DNA of 64,000 bases from Alcaligenaceae bacterium (GTDB lineage: Bacteria > Pseudomonadota > Gammaproteobacteria > Burkholderiales > Burkholderiaceae_B), in NCBI GenBank assembly GCA_013416435.1, contig JACCEN010000002.1, forward strand, positions 62,001 to 126,000. The letters are read 5' to 3'. Positions 35,289 to 43,978 of this stretch are shown piece after piece. The notes beneath the pieces were generated by a model, which had not been told where the DNA came from, made no database searches, and saw only the letters and a program-made list of their open reading frames with translations. Each line of letters starts with the position of its first letter. The first letter of the stretch is position 1. Both the position numbers and the translations under genes were made by a program.

Positions 35289-36430
35289 GCCAATGCCGTT
35301 TCGAGAATCGCCTGACCGGGCAGGCCCGGGAGATGCGCGGCTTTCGCCACGCCATCCGCGTCCACGGCAAGCATGAACTGGCGAACGCTTTCGCTGAAAT
35401 CGAAGCGGCCCGGAAGCAAGGCCTGTGGCTTGCATTGCTGCTCGACTACGAACTGGGCGAATGGCTGGAGCCGGCCTTCGAGGCGCGACCCTTAGCGCGC
35501 CCCCTGCCGTCGCAAGCCGGCGCGCCGCGGCCCCGGCTCACCGCACTCGTCTACGAACAGATGGCCGCCGTACCGATATGGCCGGCGCATCATGACAAGG
35601 CCCCGATATCCCGGGCACAGCCAGGCATCAGGAAACGGGACTACCAGGCATGCATCGGCGACATTCGCGCCGCGATCGCCCGGGGAGACCTCTATCAGGT
35701 GAACTTCACCTTTCCCATCTCCATCGAATCGGCCTTGCCGCCGGAAACACTGTACCGCGCTATCGCGGGCAGCCACCCCGCCGCTCACTGCGCCTATGTC
35801 GAGGATGGCGCACGACGCATACTCTCGTTCTCGCCCGAATTGTTCCTCGAGCGCCGCGGCGATATGCTCACTGTCAGGCCCATGAAGGGCACGGCCCCGC
35901 GGCATGCCGATCCGGTTCTGGACGCGCAGGCGTCCGTCGCACTGAAGAACAGCGAAAAAGACCGGGCCGAGAATCTGATGATCGTCGATCTGCTGCGCAA
36001 CGACCTGGGGCGTATCGCCACGCCGGGCTCGGTCAACGTGGATGCGCTTTTTTCTTTGGAACGCTACCCCTCGGTCTGGACGATGACCTCCACCATCACG
36101 GCGCGTGCCCCTGGTGTACCCCTGGAAGAACTGCTGCGCGCCCTGTTTCCCTGCGGCTCCATCACCGGCGCGCCCAAGATCGCCGCCATGCATAAGATCC
36201 GGCAGCTCGAAGCGGCGGAACGGGGCATCTACTGCGGCAGCGTAGGATGGCTGGCTCCCGATGGCGACTGCTCCCTGAACGTTGCGATCCGCAGCCTGGA
36301 AATGCACAATGAACGCAACGGAGTCTTCGGAGTGGGCGGCGGCATAGTCCATGATTCGGACCCCGAACAAGAATGGCAGGAGTGCCACTGGAAGGCGCGC
36401 ATTCTCAACCAGTCCCCGGAGACCGCATGA
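35285..36430 (+). CDS. pabB: Aminodeoxychorismate synthase component I (PabB)
   Basis: A 381-residue chorismate-binding enzyme that, with a glutaminase subunit, makes 4-amino-4-deoxychorismate for folate. The catalytic-Lys motif reads VRPMKGTAPR (about residue 200; PIKGT in many homologs). The typical C-terminal ENLMIVDLLRNDLGRI, FPCGSITGAPKIAAM and GVFGVGGGIVHDSDP are present. It is shorter at the N-terminus than E. coli PabB (453), as in the PabB forms often fused to PabC. It overlaps the uvrA stop by 4 nt and the pabC start by 4 nt. The glutaminase gene is not in the window. Confidence 0.92.
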   Translation: MSQCRFENRLTGQAREMRGFRHAIRVHGKHELANAFAEIEAARKQGLWLALLLDYELGEWLEPAFEARPLARPLPSQAGAPRPRLTALVYEQMAAVPIWPAHHDKAPISRAQPGIRKRDYQACIGDIRAAIARGDLYQVNFTFPISIESALPPETLYRAIAGSHPAAHCAYVEDGARRILSFSPELFLERRGDMLTVRPMKGTAPRHADPVLDAQASVALKNSEKDRAENLMIVDLLRNDLGRIATPGSVNVDALFSLERYPSVWTMTSTITARAPGVPLEELLRALFPCGSITGAPKIAAMHKIRQLEAAERGIYCGSVGWLAPDGDCSLNVAIRSLEMHNERNGVFGVGGGIVHDSDPEQEWQECHWKARILNQSPETA

Positions 36431-37083
36431 ACATCCAGCTCATCGAAACAATGCGCGTCGAATCCGGCGCCATGCCTTTGCTGGACCTCCATATGCGCCG
36501 GCTCGAAGCCTCCTGCCGTGAGCTGGCCTATGTTTTCCCGGAAGAAGCACTGCGGTCGGCCATCCGGCAATGCGTTTCAGCGCTCGATGCGGGAACTGCC
36601 CACCGGCTGCGGCTGCTGCTGGATGCCGACGGCACTCACACGCTCGAAGCATCGATACTGCCGGCCACCAAGCAGCCCGTTTCCCTGTGCCTGGCGGCAA
36701 CGCCCTTGCGGGCCGACAGCCCCTGGCTGCGGCACAAGACCACGCATCGCCCCTGGTACGCAGAAGCCCAGCGATGGCTGAGCGAGCATCCCGCTTGCTT
36801 CGATGTGCTGTACTGCAACGACAAGGACGAAGCCTGCGAAGGTAGCCGAAGCAATCTTTATGTGCGGGACGATGCGGGCACCTGGCTCACCCCGCCCGTA
36901 GCCTGCGGCGCCCTGCCCGGCGTGCAGCGCCGGCATCTGCTTGAACTAGGCCAGGTGCGTGAGGCGGTAATATCCCGTGGGGACTTGCTGCACGCCCCCG
37001 CGCTGCGGGTTTCCAACGCCTTGCGCGGATGGCTGGATGCGGCCATAGTATGCAATGAACTCGAAGACAAGGACCCGACATGA
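36427..37083 (+). CDS. pabC: Aminodeoxychorismate lyase-like class IV PLP enzyme (PabC)
   Basis: A 218-residue class IV aminotransferase-fold protein from the ATG at 36427, overlapping pabB by 4 nt. The PLP Lys is probably in LRHKTTHRPWYAEAQ (about residue 103). EACEGSRSNLYV and PPVACGALPGVQRRHLLE are the usual active-site and phosphate loops. It would release pyruvate from aminodeoxychorismate to give p-aminobenzoate. In many relatives PabB and PabC are one polypeptide, so this is the split version. The gst start overlaps its stop by 4 nt. Confidence 0.9.
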   Translation: MNIQLIETMRVESGAMPLLDLHMRRLEASCRELAYVFPEEALRSAIRQCVSALDAGTAHRLRLLLDADGTHTLEASILPATKQPVSLCLAATPLRADSPWLRHKTTHRPWYAEAQRWLSEHPACFDVLYCNDKDEACEGSRSNLYVRDDAGTWLTPPVACGALPGVQRRHLLELGQVREAVISRGDLLHAPALRVSNALRGWLDAAIVCNELEDKDPT

Positions 37084-37784
37084 CCGATCTTTCCTCTTTC
37101 CCCATCACGCGCAAGTGGCCGGCCCGGCATCCGGACCGCATCCAGCTTTATTCGCTGCCCACGCCCAATGGGGTCAAGGCGTCCATCATGCTCGAGGAAA
37201 CGGGGTTGCCCTACGAGCCCCACTTGGTCAGCTTCGATACCAACGACCAGAATTCGCCCGAGTTCCTGTCGCTCAATCCCAATAACAAGATCCCCGCCAT
37301 CCTCGATCCTCAAGGGCCGGGCGGCGTACCGCTGGCGCTTTTCGAGTCCGGCGCCATCCTGATCTACCTGGCGGAAAAATCCGGCCGCTTCCTGCCCGAC
37401 GACCCGGCAGGCAGATACGAAACCATTCAATGGCTCATGTTCCAGATGGGCGGCATCGGGCCCATGTTCGGCCAGCTGGGATTCTTCCACAAGTTCGCCG
37501 GAAAGGACTACGACGACAAGCGCCCGCGCGATCGCTACGTCGCCGAATCACGGCGGCTGCTGGGAGTGCTCGACCAGCGTCTCGACGGACGCGACTGGTT
37601 GATGGGCAATGACTACACCATCGCCGACATCGCCATCTTTCCTTGGGTGCGCAACCTGGTGGGCTTCTACGATGCCGGCCGGCTCGTCGGCTATGATGAC
37701 TTCCTCAACGTACAACGCGCCCTCGACGGCTTTCTCGCCCGGCCCGCCGTCGTCAAAGGCCTGGCCACGCCGGCGCGCGGCTGA
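37080..37784 (+). CDS. Nu-class-type glutathione S-transferase (YfcG/YghU-like)
   Basis: A 234-residue protein with an N-terminal thioredoxin-fold domain (RIQLYSLPTPNGVKASIMLE, about residues 20-39; cis-Pro in NNKIPAILD; ESGAILIYLAEKSGRF for glutathione binding) and an all-helical C-terminal domain with DYTIADIAIFPWVR (about 176-189). This resembles the YfcG/YghU disulfide-reductase type rather than detoxifying transferases. The start overlaps the pabC stop by 4 nt, and phzF follows after 35 nt. Confidence 0.88.
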   Translation: MTDLSSFPITRKWPARHPDRIQLYSLPTPNGVKASIMLEETGLPYEPHLVSFDTNDQNSPEFLSLNPNNKIPAILDPQGPGGVPLALFESGAILIYLAEKSGRFLPDDPAGRYETIQWLMFQMGGIGPMFGQLGFFHKFAGKDYDDKRPRDRYVAESRRLLGVLDQRLDGRDWLMGNDYTIADIAIFPWVRNLVGFYDAGRLVGYDDFLNVQRALDGFLARPAVVKGLATPARG

Positions 37785-37819
37785 CGGCGCGCCGCCACCG
37801 ACCCCATGGAGTCCCCTTC

Positions 37820-38620
37820 ATGAAGCTCTCCATCTTTTATATCGATGCGTTCACCAGCACGGCCTTCAAGGGGAATCCCGCGGCGGTCGTGCCGCTGAAC
37901 ACCTGGCTGCCCGACGCGGCCATGCAGGCCATCGCGGCCGAAAACAATCTGTCGGAAACCGCATTCTTCGTGCGCGAAGCCGATGAACGCTTTCACATAC
38001 GCTGGTTCTCGCCCCTCACCGAAGTCGCCTTCTGCGGACATGCGACCCTGGCCTCCGCCTTCGTCATGCTGAAGTACGACATGGCAACATCACCGATACG
38101 CTTCCATGCCGCGGCGGTGGGCGAACTCATCGCCACGCGTCTGGATTCGGGCCTGATAGAAATGAGCTTTCCGAATCGGGCGCCGCAACCGGTAACGCAG
38201 CCGCCTGCGGCCTTGCTCGACGGCCTGACGATCATGCCGGCGGCCATCCTGCGCAATCAGCAGGCATACATCGCCGTGTACCAGAACGAAAGACAGGTGC
38301 GCGCGGTCGTTCCCCGGCTGGAAGTCCTGAAGAAACTGGCTCCGCTGGATGTCGCCGTCACGGCGCCGGGGGATACCCATGATTTTGCTTCGCGTTATTT
38401 CTGGCCGGCCAACGGCGGCGAGGAGGACCCCGTTACAGGCTCCATCCATGCGGGGCTGGCCCCCTATTGGGCGGAACGGCTCAACAAGAACGAGCTCTCG
38501 GCGCTCCAGGCATCGCGCCGGTCGGGCGAACTCTTCTGCAGGGTGGACGGCGATCGCGTCCATGTGTCGGGCGATTGCGTGCAGTATCTGGAAGGCACCA
38601 TCACACTGCCCGCCGACTAG
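37820..38620 (+). CDS. PhzF-family isomerase-like protein
   Basis: A 266-residue protein with the diaminopimelate-epimerase-like double fold. The N-terminal half carries YIDAFTSTAFKGNPAAVV (about residues 7-24) and NLSETAFFV, which contains the catalytic Glu (about residue 47), and FCGHATLAS (about 73-81). The C-terminal half has EEDPVTGSIHAGLAPYW (about 204-220). PhzF isomerises a phenazine precursor, but most family members have unknown substrates, and no phenazine genes are present. The TAG stop is joined to a family B repeat. Confidence 0.88.
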   Translation: MKLSIFYIDAFTSTAFKGNPAAVVPLNTWLPDAAMQAIAAENNLSETAFFVREADERFHIRWFSPLTEVAFCGHATLASAFVMLKYDMATSPIRFHAAAVGELIATRLDSGLIEMSFPNRAPQPVTQPPAALLDGLTIMPAAILRNQQAYIAVYQNERQVRAVVPRLEVLKKLAPLDVAVTAPGDTHDFASRYFWPANGGEEDPVTGSIHAGLAPYWAERLNKNELSALQASRRSGELFCRVDGDRVHVSGDCVQYLEGTITLPAD

Positions 38621-38655
38621 GGCCTGTTGACGCTAAAAGGTAGGCATCACCGGCC
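38621..38655. repeat. Family B mini-element next to the phzF stop codon
   Basis: Begins GGCCTGTTGACGCTAAAAGG and ends CACCGGCC; it matches the 35-bp unit at 14328-14362 with a few changes. The left junction is the CTAG whose TAG is the phzF stop. No second CTAG follows on the right. Confidence 0.65.
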
Positions 38656-38685
38656 CCGGGGCCGGACAGCACACCAGGAGTGACC

Positions 38686-38913
38686 ATGTTCGAAAAACAC
38701 CGTTCCATCACGCGCACCGGCGCATCGGCGGTCGGCGTCAAAGCACTGGGCGCCCTTGCCGTCGGTGCCTTGGCCGTCGGTGCGCTCGCCATCGGCGCCA
38801 TGGCAATCGGCAGGCTGAAGATCGGCCGGGCCCGCATCCATCGCCTGGAAATCGACGAACTCGTCATACGCAAGCGCAGGGAAATCGACGTCAGCCCTGA
38901 AAGCGACCGCTGA
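38686..38913 (+). CDS. Short Ala/Gly/Ile pentapeptide-like repeat protein, unknown
   Basis: A 75-residue protein from the ATG at 38686, which has AGGAG 6-10 nt upstream. After MFEKHRSITRTGASAVG come five-residue repeats of the form AL(x)VG/AM(x)IG (ALGALAVGALAVGALAIGA and on), then GRLKIGRARIHRLEIDELVI and a basic tail. The repeats suggest a small right-handed beta-helix or a membrane-associated hairpin. The last 23 nt overlap the 3' end of tcdA on the other strand. Function unknown. Confidence 0.7.
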   Translation: MFEKHRSITRTGASAVGVKALGALAVGALAVGALAIGAMAIGRLKIGRARIHRLEIDELVIRKRREIDVSPESDR

Positions 38914-39763
38914 GCACCCACTGTATGGCTTCGTTGGCCGCCGCCATCCCCATGGGCGCCGTAACGGTCACGGCGGAGCCGTATCCCGCGCACGACAAGC
39001 CCTGCAAGGCTGCCGCGCCGGGTGCGCGGGCAGCCAATTCGCCTGTTTCGGGCCGCGCGCCGGACGCATCCGCATCCGGTGCAGTCGTCCAGAGTTCGGG
39101 CAGCAGGGCGGGCTGATCGAACCACAAGGCACGCACGCCCATCCTGGGGATGCGCTTTCGCGCCTTCCCGGCATGATCCGCCGCGCGCGGAAAACCATGC
39201 CTGCGCCGAAGCGTGTTGCGCAACTTCGACAACAGCGCGTCGTTGACGGCCGTGGACAGGTCGCCGGCCCTTAGCGCCAAGGGGTTGGTCTTGCCGCCTG
39301 CGCCGCCGCACACCACGATGGGAATACGCCGGTTGCGGGCCTCGAGTATCATCGCTACTTTTGCGGCGGCCTGGTCCGTGCAGTCGATGATCATGCCGGC
39401 GTCCGGCGGAAGCAGTTCGGCTACATTCTCGGGGCTGATGAAGTCGTCGACCATGCCAAGGCGGCATCCCGGATTGATGCCGCGAATGCGTTGCGCCATG
39501 GCGACCACCTTGGCCTGGCCGAGCGTATCGGTCAGCGCATGCAGTTGCCGGTTGACGTTGGATTCCGCGATGTGGTCCAGGTCGACGAGCGTGATGCTGC
39601 CGACACCCGAGCGCGCCAGGGCTTCCGCGCACCATGATCCCACGCCTCCGATGCCGGCCACCACGACATGCGCCCCGCGAAGGAGTTCCAGGCTGGACGG
39701 GCCGAACAGGCGCTCGAGCCCGCCAAAACGGCGTTGAAAATCAATGGAATGGGAATCGGACAT
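38891..39763 (-). CDS. tcdA: tRNA threonylcarbamoyladenosine dehydratase (TcdA/CsdL)
   Basis: A 290-residue E1-like enzyme that dehydrates t6A37 of tRNA to the cyclic ct6A form using ATP. The Rossmann nucleotide site is VVVAGIGGVGSWCAEALA (about residues 32-49), with LVDLDHIAESNVNRQLHAL next and a catalytic-Cys context SCAGYGSAVTVTAP near the C-terminus. A hydrophobic C-terminal helix fits membrane association. The start MSDSHSIDFQ at 39763 is chosen. Convergent with the small repeat protein (23-nt overlap). Confidence 0.92.
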   Translation of the reverse strand: MSDSHSIDFQRRFGGLERLFGPSSLELLRGAHVVVAGIGGVGSWCAEALARSGVGSITLVDLDHIAESNVNRQLHALTDTLGQAKVVAMAQRIRGINPGCRLGMVDDFISPENVAELLPPDAGMIIDCTDQAAAKVAMILEARNRRIPIVVCGGAGGKTNPLALRAGDLSTAVNDALLSKLRNTLRRRHGFPRAADHAGKARKRIPRMGVRALWFDQPALLPELWTTAPDADASGARPETGELAARAPGAAALQGLSCAGYGSAVTVTAPMGMAAANEAIQWVLSGRFQG

Positions 39764-39926
39764 GGCTTGCTCAAAACAGGACTGACGGCACCACGAGGTG
39801 ACCATGAGTGAAGTGTACACGCAGGCCCGCGCCACACTTGCGCGCCATCATGTCAAAAAAACGACACTGCCGAAAGACCGGCGGAAGGCAAAGGCGGACT
39901 GGCTTAAAATAAGGCCATTCCCTTCA

Positions 39927-40595
39927 ATGACCGGAGACGCGCACAAAGTGAACACCGTTTTTACCCCCGATCCGCATGCCATGCCGGCGCCCAGCAATTT
40001 CCGCCTCCTTACCGAAGCCGAGCGCCACGCGTCACTGCAGGCATCGCTTGCCGAGTGGCAGGAAGATCAGGATGTCTGGGTATACGGTTACGGCTCGCTG
40101 ATCTGGCGTCCGGAGTTCGACTATATCGAAAAGCGCATCGCCCTGCTGCATGGCTACCATAGGGCTCTGTGCCTGTGGTCGCGCGTGAATCGCGGCACGC
40201 CGGACCGGCCGGGACTGGTTTTCGGGCTGGACAACGGCGGTTCCTGCCGGGGCATGGCGTTCCGCATCCCGGCGTGCGAGGTGCCGCACACCATGGAGGC
40301 ACTGTGGCGGCGCGAGATGCCCAGCGGCGCCTACCTGCCCAAATGGCTCGGCTGCCGAACGGACGACGGCCCCGTCACCGCGCTGGCGTTCACCATGAAC
40401 CGCAATACCGACGCCTACGTACGCGACCTGCCAACCGACCGCTTGCTGCATATCGTGCGCAATGCTCACGGAAGCTACGGTCCTTGCGTGGAGTACGTGC
40501 TTGAAACGGCGCAAGCCCTGCAGCGATCGAACATCCACGACAAACGCCTGCAGGCGCTCGTCCGGCAATTGCGGGAAGTCCAGCCGGCGCACTGA
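39927..40595 (+). CDS. ChaC-like glutathione-specific gamma-glutamylcyclotransferase
   Basis: About 222 residues from the ATG at 39927 (MTGDAHKVNT); an in-frame frame extends to 39798 but would overlap the tcdA promoter. The family motif DVWVYGYGSLIWRPEF is at about residues 49-64 and the catalytic Glu is expected near the middle (PHTMEALWRREM). ChaC enzymes split glutathione into 5-oxoproline and Cys-Gly. It diverges from tcdA across a 163-nt region. In many bacteria ChaC neighbours cation-transport genes; here it does not. Confidence 0.85.
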   Translation: MTGDAHKVNTVFTPDPHAMPAPSNFRLLTEAERHASLQASLAEWQEDQDVWVYGYGSLIWRPEFDYIEKRIALLHGYHRALCLWSRVNRGTPDRPGLVFGLDNGGSCRGMAFRIPACEVPHTMEALWRREMPSGAYLPKWLGCRTDDGPVTALAFTMNRNTDAYVRDLPTDRLLHIVRNAHGSYGPCVEYVLETAQALQRSNIHDKRLQALVRQLREVQPAH

Positions 40596-40655
40596 GGCCG
40601 TCGCAGCGGCACCGGTTCCGGTACACTATCAACTGGTTTCCATTTTCTCGCCATC

Positions 40656-41285
40656 ATGTCCGTTGCCGATATCCGCCAGAGCTACGAAAAGTTCGAACTT
40701 CTCGAGGCGTCCCTGGCCGCCAATCCATTCGAGCAGTTCACCCTTTGGTTCAATGATGCACTCAAGGCGGGCGTTCCCGAACCCAACGCCATGACGCTCG
40801 CGACCACTCCGCTGGACGGTCGCCCATCCGCGCGCATCGTGCTGCTGAAGGGGTTCGACCACGACGGCTTCGTCTTCTTCACCAATTATTCGTCGCGCAA
40901 AGGCCGGGAATTGGCCGGCAACCCATACGCCAGCCTGCTTTTCTTCTGGCCGTCCCTCGAACGCCAAGTACGGATCGAAGGCCGCATCGAGAAGACCTCG
41001 GCGCAGGAATCCGACGAGTACTACCGCAGCCGCCCGTTAGGTTCGCGCATCGGCGCCTGGGTGTCGCCCCAAAGCCAGCCCATCACGCGCGTCGACCTCG
41101 AAGCCCGCACGATCGAACTCACGCGCACGCTCGGCGACGACCCTTCCCGGCCCGATCACTGGGGGGGCTATCGTCTGCGGCCCGACTATGTCGAATTCTG
41201 GCAGGGGCGCCCTTCCCGGCTGCATGACCGGCTCGTTTTCAAACTGGAAGACAAGTCCTGGATCAAGTCACGGCTCGCGCCCTGA
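40656..41285 (+). CDS. pdxH: Pyridoxine/pyridoxamine 5'-phosphate oxidase
   Basis: A 209-residue FMN enzyme that makes PLP. Motifs: [20 protein letters not shown] (FMN binding, about residues 59-78), [19 protein letters not shown] (about 128-139) and the C-terminal [11 protein letters not shown], which carries the substrate-binding Arg-His. Length matches the family. A gene for a flavin reductase follows after 21 nt. Confidence 0.95.
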   Translation: MSVADIRQSYEKFELLEASLAANPFEQFTLWFNDALKAGVPEPNAMTLATTPLDGRPSARIVLLKGFDHDGFVFFTNYSSRKGRELAGNPYASLLFFWPSLERQVRIEGRIEKTSAQESDEYYRSRPLGSRIGAWVSPQSQPITRVDLEARTIELTRTLGDDPSRPDHWGGYRLRPDYVEFWQGRPSRLHDRLVFKLEDKSWIKSRLAP

Positions 41286-41306
41286 GCCTGCGGGATTCCC
41301 ATTCGC

Positions 41307-41831
41307 ATGACTGCCACTCCAGCCGATTTCGACGCGCGCTTTTTCCGCTCCGCCCTGGGCCGTTTCGCCACCGGTGTCACGGTCATTACGACTGAAACCG
41401 CTCCGGACGCCCGCCCCTTGGGCCTGACGATCAGCTCGTTCAATTCGGTGTCGCTGGACCCTCCCATGATTCTCTGGTCGCTGACCAAGTCGGCAAGCTC
41501 ACTGCGGCATTATCTTCATGCTCGCCGCTACGTCGTCCACGTGCTGTCGTCGACGCAGCTTCAGCTGGCGAAGCGCTTTGCGTATGGGCCCCAAGCCCAG
41601 CGATTCGACGGCGTCGCGCTGTCGCGGGCCCCGGGAGGCACCCTCATGCTGGACGAGCCCGAATGCGCCGCCTGGTTCGAGTGCTACAACCTCACGCAGC
41701 ATGAGGCCGGGGACCACATCATATTCATCGGACAGGTCGAGCGTTGCCATCGCAACTTCAGCCAGCCCCTGGTCTACCATGCCGGCGATTTCGATCTGAC
41801 TCCTTCCACAGAACCTCTATCCAGCACATAG
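41307..41831 (+). CDS. Flavin reductase-like (FMN-binding split-barrel) protein
   Basis: A 174-residue protein with the split-barrel fold of two-component monooxygenase reductases: FRSALGRFATGVTVITTE (about residues 12-29), GLTISSFNSVSLDPPMILWS (about 38-57) and HEAGDHIIFIGQVE (about 130-143). It would supply reduced FMN or FAD to a partner monooxygenase, but none is adjacent. It lies between pdxH and an FAD oxidase gene in a same-strand run. Confidence 0.85.
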   Translation: MTATPADFDARFFRSALGRFATGVTVITTETAPDARPLGLTISSFNSVSLDPPMILWSLTKSASSLRHYLHARRYVVHVLSSTQLQLAKRFAYGPQAQRFDGVALSRAPGGTLMLDEPECAAWFECYNLTQHEAGDHIIFIGQVERCHRNFSQPLVYHAGDFDLTPSTEPLSST

Positions 41832-41867
41832 GGACTCACCGTTTCCACCCAGCAAGGCACACACACT

Positions 41868-42983
41868 ATGGCAGCAGATATAGACTGCGTCGTTTTGGGC
41901 GCCGGCGTCGTCGGCCTGGCGATTGCGCGCGAACTCGCCCTGTCCGGACGCGATGTATTGATCGTCGAAGCCACCGAAGCCATCGGCACCGGCACCAGCT
42001 CGCGCAATTCCGAAGTCATCCACGCCGGGATCTACTATCCGCAAGGGAGCTTGAAGGCACGGCTGTGCGTAAGCGGCAAGGACATGCTGTACGCCTATTG
42101 CGAAGAGCGCGGCATTCCGTATAAACGGTTGGGCAAGCTCATCGTTTCGGCGTCGCCGGAACAAAGCGCCCGGCTGGATGAGATCGCCGAACGCGCAAAG
42201 CTGAACCACGTCGATGACCTGTACCGCATCAGCGGAGAGGAAGCCCGGCGGCTGGAACCCGCCCTGCGCTGCGATGCGGCGCTCGTGTCGCCGTCAACCG
42301 GCATCGTCGATAGCCATGCCCTCATGCTGGCGCTGCAAGGCGACGCGGAGAACCATGGCGCCCAATGCGTCTTCCACACCCGCTTCAAGCAAGGCCGGAT
42401 ACTGGAGTCCGGCGAGTTCCATCTGGAATTCGACGGCGACGAAGAGATGGCGCTGACCGCCAATTGCGTGATCAACGCCACCGGCCTTTCGGCGCCGAAG
42501 GTGGCGCGCAGCCTTCTGGGGCAGCCTGCCCAGCTCATACCCGACGCCTATTATTGCAAGGGGAGCTATTTCACGCTGGCCGGCCGCTCGCCCTTCCAGC
42601 GCCTGATCTATCCCATGCCCAGCCATGCGGGACTGGGCGTGCACCTGACGCTGGACCTGGGCGGGCAGGCGAAGTTCGGCCCCGACACGGAATGGGTGGA
42701 CGGCGAGGACTACACGCTGGATCCGGCCCGCGCCGAGGTATTCTACGGCGCGGTGCGCAGCTATTGGCCCGACCTCCCGGACGGCGCCCTGAATCCCGGC
42801 TATACCGGCATCCGTCCCAAGATCGTGGGCCCCGACGCCCCCGCCGCAGACTTCATGATTGCCGGCCCGGCCACTCATGGCGTCCCGAACCTGATCAATC
42901 TCTTCGGCATCGAGTCTCCCGGCCTCACCGCCTGCCTGGCCATAGCCCGGGAAGCACACGAAGCCCTTCATCAAGCCCCATAG
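41868..42983 (+). CDS. FAD-dependent oxidoreductase, L-2-hydroxyglutarate oxidase (LhgO)-like
   Basis: A 371-residue DAO-fold flavoprotein. The FAD motif [17 protein letters not shown] is at residues about 8-24, followed by [21 protein letters not shown] (matching L2HGDH), [24 protein letters not shown], and near the end [15 protein letters not shown]. Family members oxidise L-2-hydroxyglutarate to 2-oxoglutarate at the quinone level. It is listed as LhgO-like because related 2-hydroxyacid oxidases share these motifs. purU starts 15 nt later. Confidence 0.82.
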   Translation: MAADIDCVVLGAGVVGLAIARELALSGRDVLIVEATEAIGTGTSSRNSEVIHAGIYYPQGSLKARLCVSGKDMLYAYCEERGIPYKRLGKLIVSASPEQSARLDEIAERAKLNHVDDLYRISGEEARRLEPALRCDAALVSPSTGIVDSHALMLALQGDAENHGAQCVFHTRFKQGRILESGEFHLEFDGDEEMALTANCVINATGLSAPKVARSLLGQPAQLIPDAYYCKGSYFTLAGRSPFQRLIYPMPSHAGLGVHLTLDLGGQAKFGPDTEWVDGEDYTLDPARAEVFYGAVRSYWPDLPDGALNPGYTGIRPKIVGPDAPAADFMIAGPATHGVPNLINLFGIESPGLTACLAIAREAHEALHQAP

Positions 42984-42998
42984 CAACATTCAAAGGCC

Positions 42999-43847
42999 AT
43001 GAACGACTATATCCTCACGCTCTCCTGTCCCGACCGCACCGGCATCGTCCACAACGTAAGCGGCTGGCTGCTGGGACTGGACGGCAACATCATCGACGCC
43101 CAACAATTCGGAGACCTGGAAACCGAAAGATTCTTCCTGCGTGTGCACTTCATGCTGCCCTCGGCCATGAGCGTGGACGCGCTCGAGCAATCTTTTTCCA
43201 AGGTGGCTCAGCGTTTCGCCATGCAGGCGCACATCTACGACGCACAGCGCAAGAGCAGACTGCTGCTTCTCGTCAGCCGTCAGGGCCACTGCCTGAACGA
43301 TCTCTTGTTCCGCACGCACAGCGGCCAGCTTCCCGTCGAGATCGCCGGCATCGTATCGAACCACACGGACTACGCGCGCATGGCGGCGGCCTACCGCATT
43401 CCTTTCCATCATTTGCCCGTGACCGGCGAAACGCGGCCGCAGCAAGAACAGCAGATTCTCGATCTGGTCGAAAAAGAGAACGTCGATCTGGTGGTGCTTG
43501 CCCGGTACATGCAGATCCTGTCGGACAACATGTGCCAGAAGCTGACGGGGCGCGCGATCAACATTCATCACAGCTTCCTGCCCAGCTTCAAGGGCGCCCG
43601 CCCCTATCACCAAGCGCATACGCGCGGCGTGAAGATCATCGGTGCGACCGCCCATTACGTGACGGCCGACCTGGACGAGGGGCCCATCATCGAACAGGAC
43701 ATCGAGCGGGTCGATCACTCGATGGGCGCCCACGACCTGACCCAGGTCGGCAGCGACGTCGAATCCCTGGTCCTGGCGCGGGCGGTGCGCTGGCACGTCG
43801 AACACCGGATATTGCTGAACGGGCAAAGAACGGTGGTGTTCAAGTAA
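42999..43847 (+). CDS. purU: Formyltetrahydrofolate deformylase
   Basis: A 282-residue enzyme releasing formate from 10-formyl-THF. An N-terminal ACT domain (DYILTLSCPDRTGIVHNVSG) senses ligands. The C-terminal formyltransferase-like domain has the catalytic triad region AINIHHSFLPSFKGARPYHQ (about residues 186-205) and TADLDEGPIIEQD (about 222-234). The stop is followed after 7 nt by hairpin repeats, then by ggt on the other strand. Confidence 0.95.
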   Translation: MNDYILTLSCPDRTGIVHNVSGWLLGLDGNIIDAQQFGDLETERFFLRVHFMLPSAMSVDALEQSFSKVAQRFAMQAHIYDAQRKSRLLLLVSRQGHCLNDLLFRTHSGQLPVEIAGIVSNHTDYARMAAAYRIPFHHLPVTGETRPQQEQQILDLVEKENVDLVVLARYMQILSDNMCQKLTGRAINIHHSFLPSFKGARPYHQAHTRGVKIIGATAHYVTADLDEGPIIEQDIERVDHSMGAHDLTQVGSDVESLVLARAVRWHVEHRILLNGQRTVVFK

Positions 43848-43854
43848 AGATCCA

Positions 43855-43973
43855 GGGGTCAGACCCCATTCGGGGTCTGACCCCGGCTCAAGGACCGGAC
43901 AGACTTGCGGGGTCTGACCCCGGCTCAACAACGAGACAGGCCTGGGGTCGGACCCCGAATGGGGTCCGACCCC
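43855..43973. repeat. Family A hairpin repeats, 2 full units plus one half
   Basis: Full units at 43855-43884 and 43944-43973 and an orphan right arm at 43909-43921, between convergent purU and ggt. The last unit has the G/C-centred arms. The orphan arm is preceded by ACAGACTTGC, which may be a decayed left arm. Confidence 0.88.
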
Positions 43974-43978
43974 TTCCC

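Noticed and set aside
33399-35435. 678-codon open frame antisense to the second half of uvrA
   Set aside because: Same reasoning as above; it is a shadow of conserved UvrA codons and runs into pabB.
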